Shown: in pieces, positions 43,540-53,028 of the stretch
Numbering within the stretch: the stretch's first letter is position 1
How the letters are laid out: every line of letters starts with the position of its first letter
From: Levilactobacillus cerevisiae
Lineage (GTDB): Bacteria > Bacillota > Bacilli > Lactobacillales > Lactobacillaceae
Assembly (NCBI RefSeq): GCF_003946245.1
Contig: NZ_RHNN01000008.1
Location: forward strand, 62,001 to 126,000
Length of the DNA stretch: 64,000 bases
Direction: 5' to 3'
Made by a program: the position numbers and the translations under genes
The notes under the pieces: generated by a model
What the model saw: only the letters and a program-made list of their open reading frames with translations
Told to the model about the DNA's origin: nothing
The model's database searches: none

Positions 43540-45591
43540 ATGATTTATGAAGAGGAAAATGCCCTCCATTTACGTCAAGGACATGAGACTTTGACCGTTG
43601 AAGCGTGGGGGAAGAACAGTTTTCGGGTTAGGAGCACACGGTATCCAGATTATACGGGCAATAGAAATGCGTTAACCATGGCGGTTAGAGCAACTCGGGC
43701 GACCGTTACTGTAGCTGCCGACGCCCAGACTGGGCAAATCACTAACGGAAAATTAACTGCTAAGATTGATGCTTACCATAATTTGAGCTTTTTCAATCAA
43801 AAGAATCAAGAGTTACTTCGCGGGTACCAACGGAACCGGGTTGACGAAATGACGACCGAGGTCGATCAGAGCAAGGTGAATCACTTTAATAGTGCGCTTA
43901 ATATTGATTCCCGGGAGTTCAAGTCTCACTTGGGTGGGGACTTTGAATTAAAGGTGAGATTTGAAGCCTATGCTGACGAAAAAATATTTGGAATGGGTCA
44001 GTATCAACAAGATTTTCTAGATTTGAAGAACGCTAAATTAGAATTGGCACACCGCAACTCGCAAGCAAGTGTCCCATTTATGATTTCTAATCGTGGATAT
44101 GGTTTTCTCTGGAATAACCCGGCTATTGGGGATGTTGATTTCGCCAAGAACTTAACAGAATGGCATGCGTTGTCGACTAAGGAAATGGATTTTTGGATTA
44201 CTTGCGGCGATGAACCCAGTGAGATTGAAAAGCAATATGCAGCTGTAACTGGAACGGTGCCGATGATGCCTGATTACGGTCTCGGTTACTGGCAATGCAA
44301 GTTACGTTATCGCACGCAAGAAGAATTATTGACGGCGGCCCGTGAATTTAAGCGGCGGCAATTACCTATTAGCGTGATTGTCATCGACTATTTTCACTGG
44401 CCTAAGTCGGGAGAATATACCTTTGATCCGGCATACTGGCCGAATCCGCAAGAAATGATTGATGAGCTGCATGCAATGGGCATCAAACTGATGGTTTCTG
44501 TCTGGCCAACGGTGGATGAAACTAGCAGTCATTATGCTGAAATGGCCGAGAAAGGTTATCTAGTTCAAGCAGAACGAGGGGTACCCATTGCCATGAATTT
44601 CTTGGGAAATAATGGCTTTGTAGACTTTACCAATCCCAAAGCCCAACGCTATTTGTGGCAATTGCTCAAGAAAAATTATGCGGACAAGGGGGTGGATCTC
44701 TTCTGGTTGGACGAGGCTGAGCCGGAATACACCGTATATGATTTTGATAATTATCGGTACTACGCGGGCAGCAATCTGCAAGTCGGCAATCAGTATCCTG
44801 TGGACTACTCGAAGGCAATTTTTGATGGAATGCAGGCGAGTGGTCAGCAAAAGATCGTTAATCTCGTGCGGTGTGCTTGGGCAGGGAGTCAACGGTATGG
44901 TGCCCTAGTTTGGTCCGGGGATATTGATTCAAGCTTCCAGTCCTTACGTAACCAACTTGCAATTGGTTTAAATATGGCCATTGCTGGAATTCCATGGTGG
45001 ACTACTGATATTGGGGGATTCCACGGTGGTGTGGATGATGATCCTAAATTCCGGGAGTTAGTGACCCGGTGGTTCCAGTTTGCAACGTTCTGTCCAGTAA
45101 TGCGGATGCACGGCGACCGCGAACCCCATACGGCACCGTTAAGTCAAGTTGGTGGCGGGAAGATGCCATCTGGGGGTGCGACTGAACCGTGGGCTTATGG
45201 TGAACAGACGTACGGCATTATGAAGAAGTATCTGCAACTCCGCGAGAACCTGAAGGATTACTTGCGTGTGCAAATGCAAGCCGCACATGAATCGGGGACA
45301 CCGGTCATTCGACCACTATTTTACGATTTTTCGACGGACTCTGTGGCATGGAAAGTTGAAAATCAGTTCATGTTAGGACCAGACATTTTGGTGGCACCTG
45401 TCCTGTATGAAGCGGCCAGTTCAAGAAAGGTGTACTTACCCGCGGGAGAAGAGTGGGTGAACGTTTATACAGCAGAAACGTTACCTGGTGGCCAAACGGT
45501 TCAGGCAGAAACGCCATTGGCACAATTACCGGTATTTGTCCGCCAGTCGGCTTATCAAGGCCTAGAGAAAGCCTTTCTTGTTATTCGATAG
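43540..45591 (+). CDS. GH31-family glycosidase, alpha-xylosidase type
   Basis: 683 residues. An N-terminal beta-sandwich, then a TIM barrel with LPISVIVIDYFHWPKSGEYTF, nucleophile motif LFWLDEAEPE (about residue 390), acid/base region WSGDIDSSFQSLRNQ and IPWWTTDIGGFHG. The WLDxxEPE form of the nucleophile motif is typical of alpha-xylosidases acting on xyloglucan oligosaccharides or isoprimeverose rather than of alpha-glucosidases. No signal peptide. GGAAGTC-type weak site before the ATG. Divergent from AraC(43416); convergent with AraC(46497), whose stop is only 3 bp away with no terminator between. Confidence 0.9.
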   Translation: MIYEEENALHLRQGHETLTVEAWGKNSFRVRSTRYPDYTGNRNALTMAVRATRATVTVAADAQTGQITNGKLTAKIDAYHNLSFFNQKNQELLRGYQRNRVDEMTTEVDQSKVNHFNSALNIDSREFKSHLGGDFELKVRFEAYADEKIFGMGQYQQDFLDLKNAKLELAHRNSQASVPFMISNRGYGFLWNNPAIGDVDFAKNLTEWHALSTKEMDFWITCGDEPSEIEKQYAAVTGTVPMMPDYGLGYWQCKLRYRTQEELLTAAREFKRRQLPISVIVIDYFHWPKSGEYTFDPAYWPNPQEMIDELHAMGIKLMVSVWPTVDETSSHYAEMAEKGYLVQAERGVPIAMNFLGNNGFVDFTNPKAQRYLWQLLKKNYADKGVDLFWLDEAEPEYTVYDFDNYRYYAGSNLQVGNQYPVDYSKAIFDGMQASGQQKIVNLVRCAWAGSQRYGALVWSGDIDSSFQSLRNQLAIGLNMAIAGIPWWTTDIGGFHGGVDDDPKFRELVTRWFQFATFCPVMRMHGDREPHTAPLSQVGGGKMPSGGATEPWAYGEQTYGIMKKYLQLRENLKDYLRVQMQAAHESGTPVIRPLFYDFSTDSVAWKVENQFMLGPDILVAPVLYEAASSRKVYLPAGEEWVNVYTAETLPGGQTVQAETPLAQLPVFVRQSAYQGLEKAFLVIR

Positions 45592-45594
45592 GGG

Positions 45595-46497
45595 TTAGGG
45601 ATGCTCGGGTTTAGGAATAGGTGGATCGACCTCTAGGTTATTTAAGTAGGTGTGACTGTTTGAATTCTTAAAATGTAAGGGGGAAACGCCGACAAATTGC
45701 TTGAACTGACGCATGAAGTACTTTTCACTCTGATAGCCCATTTCAAAGGCTACCTGTTTAATTGATTGATTCGTTGTCAGTAAAAGCTCCTGGGCCTCTT
45801 TAATCTTGACTTGATTGATGTAATGAATGGTCGAGGTTTGACGATATTTCTTAAATAGCTTGGTTAAGTAAAGCGGAGACAAGTGGAACTCATCGGCTAC
45901 CCGCTGAACAGATAGTTTTTCATGACTGTGAATACGAATCCAGTTGATAAGGGATTCCATCTGTGCAGGTAGTCGATTTTGTGTGCTCTCACGTAGTTGC
46001 TGGGCCCGAAATTGGTCGGCAAGTTCAATGACCACACTTGTCGTGAAGTAATCGGTTGCTAGATAAGAGGAATGGTGACTGTTGGCGCTGTCTAACATTT
46101 GACGGATGATCAAAACGGCCTTTTCAAAGTCATCGAGATGAAAAAGCTGTGGTAGAAGAATTTGATTGGCAATGGGTTCTGCGGATGGATTCGAGTCCGC
46201 ATTCACGGCGACAGGGCCATTCGGAAAGAAATGGAACCAGTAGTGAGTCGAACCGGCGATTGCGCCCTGATAACCACAGTGTTTGACGTGCGGCGGAATC
46301 AGGAGACAATCATGCGCTTTGACCGCAATTTGTTCACCATTAATGGCGATGAAGATTTCTCCACGAATCATGATAATCAATTCGTAATCACCATCGTTAA
46401 TCATGTGTTTGTGCCGCCATCCTTCAGGCGTCATGAATTGTCCTGCCTTGAAGAAGGAAAGCGCGCGAGTGATGTTAAATTTGTATACCTTTTGCAT
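45595..46497 (-). CDS. AraC-family regulator (tail-type 3)
   Basis: 300 residues from the ATG at 46497; a TTG five codons upstream is less likely. N-terminus KVYKFNITRALSFFKAGQFM, cupin INDGDYELIIMIRGEIF. HTHs: SVQRVADEFHLSPLYLTKLF and IKQVAFEMGYQSEKYFMRQF. Tail YLNNLEVDPPIPKP. Strongly similar to the AraC at 42514, pointing to duplication around the GH31 gene. Divergent from the GPH-GH36 operon, its likely target. Its 3' end nearly touches the GH31 stop, so convergent transcripts overlap. Confidence 0.9.
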   Translation of the reverse strand: MQKVYKFNITRALSFFKAGQFMTPEGWRHKHMINDGDYELIIMIRGEIFIAINGEQIAVKAHDCLLIPPHVKHCGYQGAIAGSTHYWFHFFPNGPVAVNADSNPSAEPIANQILLPQLFHLDDFEKAVLIIRQMLDSANSHHSSYLATDYFTTSVVIELADQFRAQQLRESTQNRLPAQMESLINWIRIHSHEKLSVQRVADEFHLSPLYLTKLFKKYRQTSTIHYINQVKIKEAQELLLTTNQSIKQVAFEMGYQSEKYFMRQFKQFVGVSPLHFKNSNSHTYLNNLEVDPPIPKPEHP

Positions 46498-46562
46498 AAT
46501 AATGTGCCCCAATCCGTTATTTTGTATACCTTTGTATTGATTTTAACAGTTTTTTTCACTTC

Positions 46563-46576
46563 GTAAAGCGCTTACA
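46563..46576. promoter_or_regulatory. cre-like site
   Basis: GTAAAGCGCTTACA has the palindromic AGCGCT core and 12 of 14 consensus bases, 73 bp before the GPH gene. Confidence 0.5.
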
Positions 46577-46648
46577 CTTATTTTTGTGATCAAGCTTGAG
46601 TAACGATGAACAAAATTGCATTTGCTATTATGAAAGGATACGAACACT

Positions 46649-47995
46649 ATGGACGAGACTAAGAAAGTAGCAACCAATCCAGGTAAGATATCAATTCTTG
46701 AAAAATTTAGTTATGCGCAGCTAGATACTGCTGGGCAGTTAGTTTTCACAATGATCAGTAGTTACTTGCTTTACTTTTATACGGATATTGCGAAGATTCC
46801 AGTCGCAACAGCGGGGGTCATTCTGCTGGTTGCGCGGCTCTTCGATGGTATCGACGCGCCCATTTGGGGTACCCTAATTGATTTGACAAATTCCAAATGG
46901 GGTCGTGCCCGGCCGTACTTCCTCTGGCTAGCGGTACCATTTTCACTGTTTGGGATTATGACGTTCTGGGCGCCACAAATCGGTCTTAACGGTCGAATCT
47001 GGTACTGTGCGATTACGTATATCATTACGGGAATTCTGTATACAGGGTTAAACACGCCATTGACTGCTGTCTTGCCGCTCCTGACACCAGATCCAGGCCA
47101 AAGATTGAAATTGAATTCTTGGCGGATGACTGGTTCACAATTAGGTGTTTTGATTGTCAATGCGTTAACACTACCACTGGTTGCCTTCTTTGGCGGTGGC
47201 AGTGATACCAAAGGTTTTCGGATCACGATTACCATCTTTGCCATCTTGAGTGCCGTTATGACACTGTTCTCCTTCGCTCACATTAAGGAACGGGTCCAAG
47301 TAACTGCCGAAAGAACCTCCTTGAAGAAAGGGGTTCACGCAATGAACAAGAACTGGCCATGGCTGATTATTGTGATCAGTAATTTCTTCTTCTGGATTGC
47401 TCTGACGGAACGGACCTCAACGCTGGTTTACTACTTCACTTATAATTTTGGCAACAAAGGCTTGGTAACGTTCTTTAATTCGATTGCCTCCGTTCAAATC
47501 ATTGCGATGATCTCTATTCCGTTCTTAAACAAATTCTTTACGAAGCGAAATATTTGGATTGGCGCTTTGATTGCGGCAATTTTGGGCCAAGTTATTATTC
47601 TCCTCGCCGGGATGAACTTACCAATCGTAATCACCGGGTGGATTATTGCAAACATGGGGTCTGGTGTCGCATGTTCGATGCCTTTTGCCATGCTAGGTTC
47701 TGCCGTCGATTATGGTAAGTGGAAGAACGGCGTGAACGCTGCTGGGTTACTGACGGCAATTGGGAGCTCCTTCTGTGTAAAGGTTGGAAGTGGGATTGCC
47801 GGGTTTATCCCATCGATGATTCTTGCTGGCTTTGGTTACGTTGCTGGTAAAACGCAGACTGCCCATGCCTTATCAGGAATCTCACTGAGTTTTAACTGGG
47901 TGACTATCGTGGCTTTTGCTATTGCTATTCTGCCTTTACTGTTCTACAAGAAGTATGAAAACATGGAAGATACGATTCGGGAGGCCGTCAAATGA
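46649..47995 (+). CDS. GPH-family glycoside symporter
   Basis: 448 residues; ATG preceded by gaaagga. Twelve hydrophobic segments with QLDTAGQLVFTMISSYLLYF, ARLFDGIDAPIWGTLIDLT and YGKWKNGVNAAGLLTAIG. No IIA tail. It overlaps the GH36 gene by four bases (ATGA), so the pair is translationally coupled and the transporter very likely delivers the galactoside that GH36 cleaves. Third GPH gene of the island; divergent from AraC(46497). Confidence 0.93.
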   Translation: MDETKKVATNPGKISILEKFSYAQLDTAGQLVFTMISSYLLYFYTDIAKIPVATAGVILLVARLFDGIDAPIWGTLIDLTNSKWGRARPYFLWLAVPFSLFGIMTFWAPQIGLNGRIWYCAITYIITGILYTGLNTPLTAVLPLLTPDPGQRLKLNSWRMTGSQLGVLIVNALTLPLVAFFGGGSDTKGFRITITIFAILSAVMTLFSFAHIKERVQVTAERTSLKKGVHAMNKNWPWLIIVISNFFFWIALTERTSTLVYYFTYNFGNKGLVTFFNSIASVQIIAMISIPFLNKFFTKRNIWIGALIAAILGQVIILLAGMNLPIVITGWIIANMGSGVACSMPFAMLGSAVDYGKWKNGVNAAGLLTAIGSSFCVKVGSGIAGFIPSMILAGFGYVAGKTQTAHALSGISLSFNWVTIVAFAIAILPLLFYKKYENMEDTIREAVK

Positions 47996-50127
47996 TGACT
48001 GAGAGGGTCAATGAGAAATCCAAGATTATGGTTAAAGATCAGCAATCCCAAGTTGATTTGGTTTTAGATCATGGTGCAGTTCGCTTGGTTTATTTAGGAG
48101 CACTAAGGGACAATGCTGAATGGCTAAGAGCAATAGATGATCAGTTGGCTGCGTTTAAATTAAGTGAGATCCAAGTGACTGGTGAGAATATTCATCATAA
48201 AGGGATCAAGCAACTTGGTACTGGGCTGGCAGACCGGTTACAATACGTTGCACATCAGGTAGATAAAATGGCAAATGGCCAACGATTGACAGTGACTGAG
48301 CAAGATTCCCAGACAGGATTGGTTGTTCAAACGTTCTTTCAGTTGTATCACGATACAGTCACAATTCGTACTTGGAAGACGGTGACTAATCAAGGGACTG
48401 CCAATCTAGGACTTGAGTACGTCGCGTCGCTTGCGTACACCGGGCTAATGCAGGCCGACGCTTATCAAGCAGACTTTACTGTTGACAACACACTCCATAT
48501 CGCCAATAACAGTTGGACCGCTGAACTGCAGTGGCAAACGGATCGACTAAAGGATCTGGGACTGACGTATCGCGCGGATGGTGATCACCAACAAGCTTCA
48601 TCTAAGCGAATTAGTATCACAAACAATTCATCCTGGTCTTGTTCTGAATACTCGCCAAACGCGATTTTAACTAATGATCGGACTGGTCAGGTTGCCATGT
48701 GGCAATTAGAAAACAATGGTGCTTGGCATTATGAGTTGAGCGATACGGGACGAGGAGACTTGTTGAATCTCCAGCTGGCGGGACCTGAAGAATATGACAC
48801 GCATTGGTGGAAAGAGCTAAAGCCAACAGAGTCCTTCACGACAATTGCGGTTGCGTTTGCCCAACTTGGCGGGAATGCTGAGGCTGCTATCCAAGAGCTG
48901 ACAACCTATCGCCGCCTGATTCGTCGCCCTAACGCTGATAATGTCCATTTACCTGTCATCTTTAATGATTACATGAACGGGTTAATGGGCGATCCAACCA
49001 CTAAGGCGGAAATCCCGTTGATTAACGCTGCTGCTAAGACCGGCTGTGATTATTTTGTAATTGATTGTGGCTGGTACGCCGATGGCTACTGGTGGGATAG
49101 TGTGGGTGAATGGTTGCCCTCAGCTAAACGTTTCCCTGAGGGGATTGAACAGTTAACTGGGTATATCCGTGAGAAGGGAATGGTACCGGGATTGTGGCTA
49201 GAGATTGAGGCAATGGGAATCAACTGTCCACTGGCCGATAAGCTACCCGATGATTGGTTCTTTATGCGTCATGGAAAGCGGGTGATTGACGTTGACCGTT
49301 ACCATTTAGACTTTCGGAACCCGGCAGTTATTCATTTCGCAGACCAAGTCGTTAATCGCTTAGTTAATGAGTACCATGTGGGCTACATTAAAATGGATTA
49401 CAATATCACTACTGGTATCGGTAGTGATGTAAAAAGCGATAGCGTTGGCGACGCGCTGTTAACCCATAATCGCGCCTATATCGACTGGTTAGATCAAATC
49501 TTTGCTAAGTATCCAGAACTTGTTATTGAAAATTGTGGAAGCGGTGGTATGCGTCATGACTATGTTATGTTACAGCGTCACAGCATTCAGTCATTGACGG
49601 ATCAGACCAATTATCTGCGCAATGGTGCAATTTCCGCAGCCGGTGTTAGCGCAGTGACGCCAGAACAATGTGCCGTATGGTCCTACCCGCTAGCTAATGG
49701 AGATGAAGAGGAAACAATCTACAACATGGTGAATGCGATGCTCGTACGTATTCATCAGAGTGGTTACTTGAATCGACTGTCGGCTTCACGCTTACGCTTG
49801 GTACAACAAGGAATCGCGGTCTACAAGACGTATCGGGAGCAAATTCCGTTGGCACGTCCCGTTTGGCCCTTAGGAATGGGGCACATTGACGATGATCAAC
49901 TCGCATTTGGGCTCCAAACAGACACGGGAATTTACTTAGCCGTCTGGCAAAACTCAGGTAGCCGCCAAATGAAAATTGATTTGACGAGGTACGGGGACTT
50001 TGAAGAGATGCAGTTAATCTATCCGCAGGAGCCGAGAGGGATTCAGGTAAAACAGCAAGATAATCAGTTACACGTTGCGTTTCCACAACAGCATATGGCC
50101 CGCCTTTTCTGGTGTCCATTTAAGTAA
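47992..50127 (+). CDS. GH36-family alpha-galactosidase
   Basis: 711 residues; start ATG overlaps the transporter stop, with gggagg 7 nt upstream (a second ATG follows directly). N-terminal beta-supersandwich, then TIM barrel: DYFVIDCGWYADGYWWDSVGEW, VPGLWLEIEAMGIN (many GH36 enzymes have W-EPEM here), nucleophile region VGYIKMDYNITTG, CGSGGMRHDYVM and acid/base region LTDQTNYLRNGA. Intracellular. Expected to release galactose from alpha-galactosides; the altered EIEAMG motif leaves the exact substrate open. A terminator follows 34 bp after the stop. Confidence 0.88.
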   Translation: MMTERVNEKSKIMVKDQQSQVDLVLDHGAVRLVYLGALRDNAEWLRAIDDQLAAFKLSEIQVTGENIHHKGIKQLGTGLADRLQYVAHQVDKMANGQRLTVTEQDSQTGLVVQTFFQLYHDTVTIRTWKTVTNQGTANLGLEYVASLAYTGLMQADAYQADFTVDNTLHIANNSWTAELQWQTDRLKDLGLTYRADGDHQQASSKRISITNNSSWSCSEYSPNAILTNDRTGQVAMWQLENNGAWHYELSDTGRGDLLNLQLAGPEEYDTHWWKELKPTESFTTIAVAFAQLGGNAEAAIQELTTYRRLIRRPNADNVHLPVIFNDYMNGLMGDPTTKAEIPLINAAAKTGCDYFVIDCGWYADGYWWDSVGEWLPSAKRFPEGIEQLTGYIREKGMVPGLWLEIEAMGINCPLADKLPDDWFFMRHGKRVIDVDRYHLDFRNPAVIHFADQVVNRLVNEYHVGYIKMDYNITTGIGSDVKSDSVGDALLTHNRAYIDWLDQIFAKYPELVIENCGSGGMRHDYVMLQRHSIQSLTDQTNYLRNGAISAAGVSAVTPEQCAVWSYPLANGDEEETIYNMVNAMLVRIHQSGYLNRLSASRLRLVQQGIAVYKTYREQIPLARPVWPLGMGHIDDDQLAFGLQTDTGIYLAVWQNSGSRQMKIDLTRYGDFEEMQLIYPQEPRGIQVKQQDNQLHVAFPQQHMARLFWCPFK

Positions 50128-50160
50128 GCTGCTGGTCGCAAAGTAGTCTTAGGTAAAATG

Positions 50161-50196
50161 AACCACTCTCCCAGATGGATGGGCGAGTGGTTTTTT
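50161..50196 (+). terminator. GH36 operon terminator
   Basis: AACCACTC-CCC / GGG-GAGTGGTTTTTT stem. Confidence 0.9.
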
Positions 50197-50503
50197 ACCT
50201 TAACGTGTTATTTATCCGGATAACTAGATAAACCCGTAAAATAGGACGTGAGTGATTAACCAATTGAAGCAAATTAGTTCTTATTGTGAGCGGTTCCTTT
50301 CCTCTTAAATCACAGCTCAAACGATCAATAAAAAAATAGTATGGAGATAGATGCCTCAAAAGACCGTAGAAACAGCCAAAAGAGAAATAATCCGTATAAA
50401 TATATTTTCTCGCTTGATTTATGCGAACAAAAATTGTACAATTCTTGTGTTGAGTCATAAGTGACAGAATTAACTAGCCGACAGAGCTATGGAGGTTAAT
50501 CGC
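50197..50503 (+). promoter_or_regulatory. araBDA control region
   Basis: About 305 bp without a gene. Near the araB end lies the palindrome AATTGTACAATT (50432-50443), extendable to CAAAAATTGT/ACAATTCTTG with one mismatch, 61 bp before the start codon. It is the best AraR-operator candidate in the window, since known AraR sites are TTGTAC-containing palindromes. A weak cre-like TGTGAGCGGTTCCT is at 50285-50298. The ribosome binding site atggagg precedes the ATG at 50504. Confidence 0.6.
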
Positions 50504-52108
50504 ATGAGTGCGGAGAATATTATTCAGGATGTTGAAAGCGGTAACATCTCGCTGGGAATCGAACTTGGTTCAACGCGGATTAAGGCCGTCTTAGTTACTC
50601 CCGACTTTCAAACGATTGCTTCTGGCAGTTACGTTTGGGAAAACGAGTTGAAGAAGGGCGTTTGGACGTATTCCTTGGAAAACGTTTGGGCCGGGATTCA
50701 AGCCAGTTACCAAGAAATGGCTGCAGAAGTACAAGATAAATACAAAGTACCATTGACTAAAATTAGGTCAATCGGTGTCAGTGCGATGATGCACGGATAC
50801 ATGGCGTTTAACGAAAACGATGAGTTGCTAGTGCCTTTCAGAACTTGGCGGAACAACATGACCGAACAGGCTGCCGATGAGTTGACAGAGTTGTTTGACT
50901 TCAATGTTCCACAACGTTGGAGTGTCGCTCATCTGTACCAAGCAATCCTTAACCAAGAGGACCATGTCAAGGATGTCACGTTCTTCACGACATTAGCTGG
51001 ATACGTGCACTGGCAGCTCTCAGGTGAACGGGTGATTGGTATTGGGGATGCTTCTGGCATGTTCCCAATTGACAGTTACACGAAGAATTACGATGAAAAG
51101 CTGTTAGATAAATTCAGAAACGTCAAATCCGTTCGGCAGTATCATTGGGATATCAAAGAAATTCTGCCCAAAGTACTCTTGGCTGGGCAACCAGCTGGTA
51201 GCTTGACCACTGATGGTGCCAAGTTGCTCGACCCAGAAGGCAACCTGACCGCTGGTAGCGTGATGGCACCGCCTGAAGGGGATGCTGGTACCGGGATGGT
51301 TGGGACCAACGCCGTCCGCGAACGGACCGGGAATATTTCGGCCGGAACGTCAGCCTTCTCGATGGTCGTTTTAGATCAACCCATGAAGGCCGTTCACCGC
51401 GACATCGACTTGGTAACGACCCCAACTGGGTTGCCAGTTGCGATGGTCCACACCAACAACTGTTCTTCAGACATCAACGCTTGGGTTAACTTATTTAAAG
51501 AATTTGCCCAAACGATTGGTGTTGATTTGAAGCCGGACGAATTGTACGGTGCGCTATTTAACAAGTCAACGGAAGGCGATGCCAATGCCGGGGGACTGTT
51601 GAACTATAGTTACCTCTCTGGTGAGAACATCACCAAGATGACGGCTGGCCGGCCATTGTTTGTCCGGACGCCCAACAGTCACTTTACGTTAGCGAACTTT
51701 GTTAAGACGCAGCTCTACGCAGCGTTTGCGCCGCTCAAAATTGGTATGGATATTTTAGCAAATGAAGAACACATCCATCTGGATTCCTTGATTGCTCAAG
51801 GTGGGCTGTTCCGAACACCTAAGGTTGGCCAACAAGTTCTGGCCGACTCGCTGAATACACCTATCACTGTCACCAGTAATGCTGGTGAGGGTGGTCCGTG
51901 GGGGATGGCTGTTCTAGGCTTCTACGTGACTGATAAAGATACCAATGAAACGTTGGAAGACTTCTTGGACAACAAGGTCTTCGCCAATCCAGACAGCACG
52001 ACGGTTGAACCTGACCCAGCTGGCGTCAAAGGATCCAACGAGTTCATCGCTGGTTACAAGGCTGCTTTGCCAGTTGAGGGCAAGGCCGTTGAGCTACTGG
52101 CCGACTAA
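50504..52108 (+). CDS. araB: L-ribulokinase
   Basis: 534 residues from the ATG at 50504 (ggagg 10 nt before); five earlier codons lack a site. FGGY kinase fold: phosphate-1 loop LGIELGSTRIKAVLV, IRSIGVSAMMHGYMAF, VPFRTWRNNMTEQAADEL, GDAGTGMVGTNAV, and C-terminal VTSNAGEGGPWGMAVLG for adenosine binding. Phosphorylates L-ribulose to L-ribulose-5-phosphate with ATP. First gene of the araBDA operon, 25 bp before araD. Expected to be controlled by AraR through the palindrome upstream. Confidence 0.96.
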   Translation: MSAENIIQDVESGNISLGIELGSTRIKAVLVTPDFQTIASGSYVWENELKKGVWTYSLENVWAGIQASYQEMAAEVQDKYKVPLTKIRSIGVSAMMHGYMAFNENDELLVPFRTWRNNMTEQAADELTELFDFNVPQRWSVAHLYQAILNQEDHVKDVTFFTTLAGYVHWQLSGERVIGIGDASGMFPIDSYTKNYDEKLLDKFRNVKSVRQYHWDIKEILPKVLLAGQPAGSLTTDGAKLLDPEGNLTAGSVMAPPEGDAGTGMVGTNAVRERTGNISAGTSAFSMVVLDQPMKAVHRDIDLVTTPTGLPVAMVHTNNCSSDINAWVNLFKEFAQTIGVDLKPDELYGALFNKSTEGDANAGGLLNYSYLSGENITKMTAGRPLFVRTPNSHFTLANFVKTQLYAAFAPLKIGMDILANEEHIHLDSLIAQGGLFRTPKVGQQVLADSLNTPITVTSNAGEGGPWGMAVLGFYVTDKDTNETLEDFLDNKVFANPDSTTVEPDPAGVKGSNEFIAGYKAALPVEGKAVELLAD

Positions 52109-52133
52109 TCACTGAATTATAAGGAGAGTTATT

Positions 52134-52865
52134 ATGCTTGAAGAGTTAAAACAAGAGGTCTACGAGGCTAACATGCGTTTGCCAAAATTAGACTTGGTCT
52201 CATTCACTTGGGGCAACGTATCCGGTGTCGATCGTGAAAAGGGTTTGTACGTAATCAAGCCTTCTGGCGTCCCTTACGATGAATTGAAGCCCGAAGACAT
52301 GGTTGTTGTGAGTTTGAAAGACGGTAAGGTTGTTGAAGGGGACATGAATCCTTCCAGCGATACACCAACCCACACGTACCTGTACAATCATTTTCCTAAT
52401 ATTGGTGGGATTGTCCACACCCACTCACCTTGGGCCGTTTCCTTCGCTGCCGCTAAGATGGATATTCCAGCCATGAACACGACGCACGCTGACACCTTCT
52501 ATGGTGACGTACCAGCTGCCGATGCCTTGACCCAGGAAGAAATCGAAGAAGACTATGAAGGTAACACGGGTAAGACCATCGTCAAGACCTTCAACGAACG
52601 CGGTATTGATTACGAAGCCGTTCCCGCTGCCTTGGTTAGCCAACATGGACCCTTCTCATGGGGCCCAACACCTGACAAGGCCGTTTACAACGCTAAGGTG
52701 CTGGAAGTGGTTGCCGAAGAAGACTACCACACCTTGCAATTAACGCGGGCTAATCGTGAGTTACCACAATACTTGTTGGACAAGCATTACCTGCGGAAGC
52801 ATGGCGCCAATGCCTACTACGGCCAAAACAACGCCAAGTCCAAGGAACATGCTGCACGCGAGTAG
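52134..52865 (+). CDS. araD: L-ribulose-5-phosphate 4-epimerase
   Basis: 243 residues with aaggagag before the ATG. Class II aldolase/epimerase motifs: SFTWGNVSGVDRE, VIKPSGVPYDEL, DTPTHTYLYNHFPNIGGIVHTHSPW (zinc His pair), MNTTHADTFYGD, SQHGPFSWG. Converts L-ribulose-5-phosphate to D-xylulose-5-phosphate, which in lactobacilli feeds phosphoketolase. Full length and intact. Separated from araA by 160 bp that hold an inverted repeat, so araA may have extra regulation or an internal promoter. Confidence 0.96.
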   Translation: MLEELKQEVYEANMRLPKLDLVSFTWGNVSGVDREKGLYVIKPSGVPYDELKPEDMVVVSLKDGKVVEGDMNPSSDTPTHTYLYNHFPNIGGIVHTHSPWAVSFAAAKMDIPAMNTTHADTFYGDVPAADALTQEEIEEDYEGNTGKTIVKTFNERGIDYEAVPAALVSQHGPFSWGPTPDKAVYNAKVLEVVAEEDYHTLQLTRANRELPQYLLDKHYLRKHGANAYYGQNNAKSKEHAARE

Positions 52866-52936
52866 GTTTTGGGTTGCCGCCTACGCAAGGACGTCCTTCG
52901 ACGTGGCGTTAGCTTTACAGGGTTCATGCCTATGAC

Positions 52937-52964
52937 ACTTATATGAACTGATATTTATATAAGT
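52937..52964. promoter_or_regulatory. Inverted repeat between araD and araA
   Basis: ACTTATAT (52937-52944) and ATATAAGT (52957-52964) form a perfect 8-bp inverted repeat, 65 bp before araA. It could be an operator or a -10-rich promoter region; a GC-rich stem (AAGGACGTCCTT) also lies in this spacer. Confidence 0.4.
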
Positions 52965-53028
52965 CGATGAGTTAGCCATCTAATCATTGCGAATAATTAA
53001 TTTAAAACTACTAAAGGAGTGTTATCTT

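Noticed and set aside
47494-47691. 65-codon minus-strand frame within the GPH gene
   Set aside because: Antisense shadow; no signal for translation.
50285-50298. TGTGAGCGGTTCCT resembling a lac operator or cre half
   Set aside because: Two consensus mismatches and far from the promoter; kept only as a weak mention.
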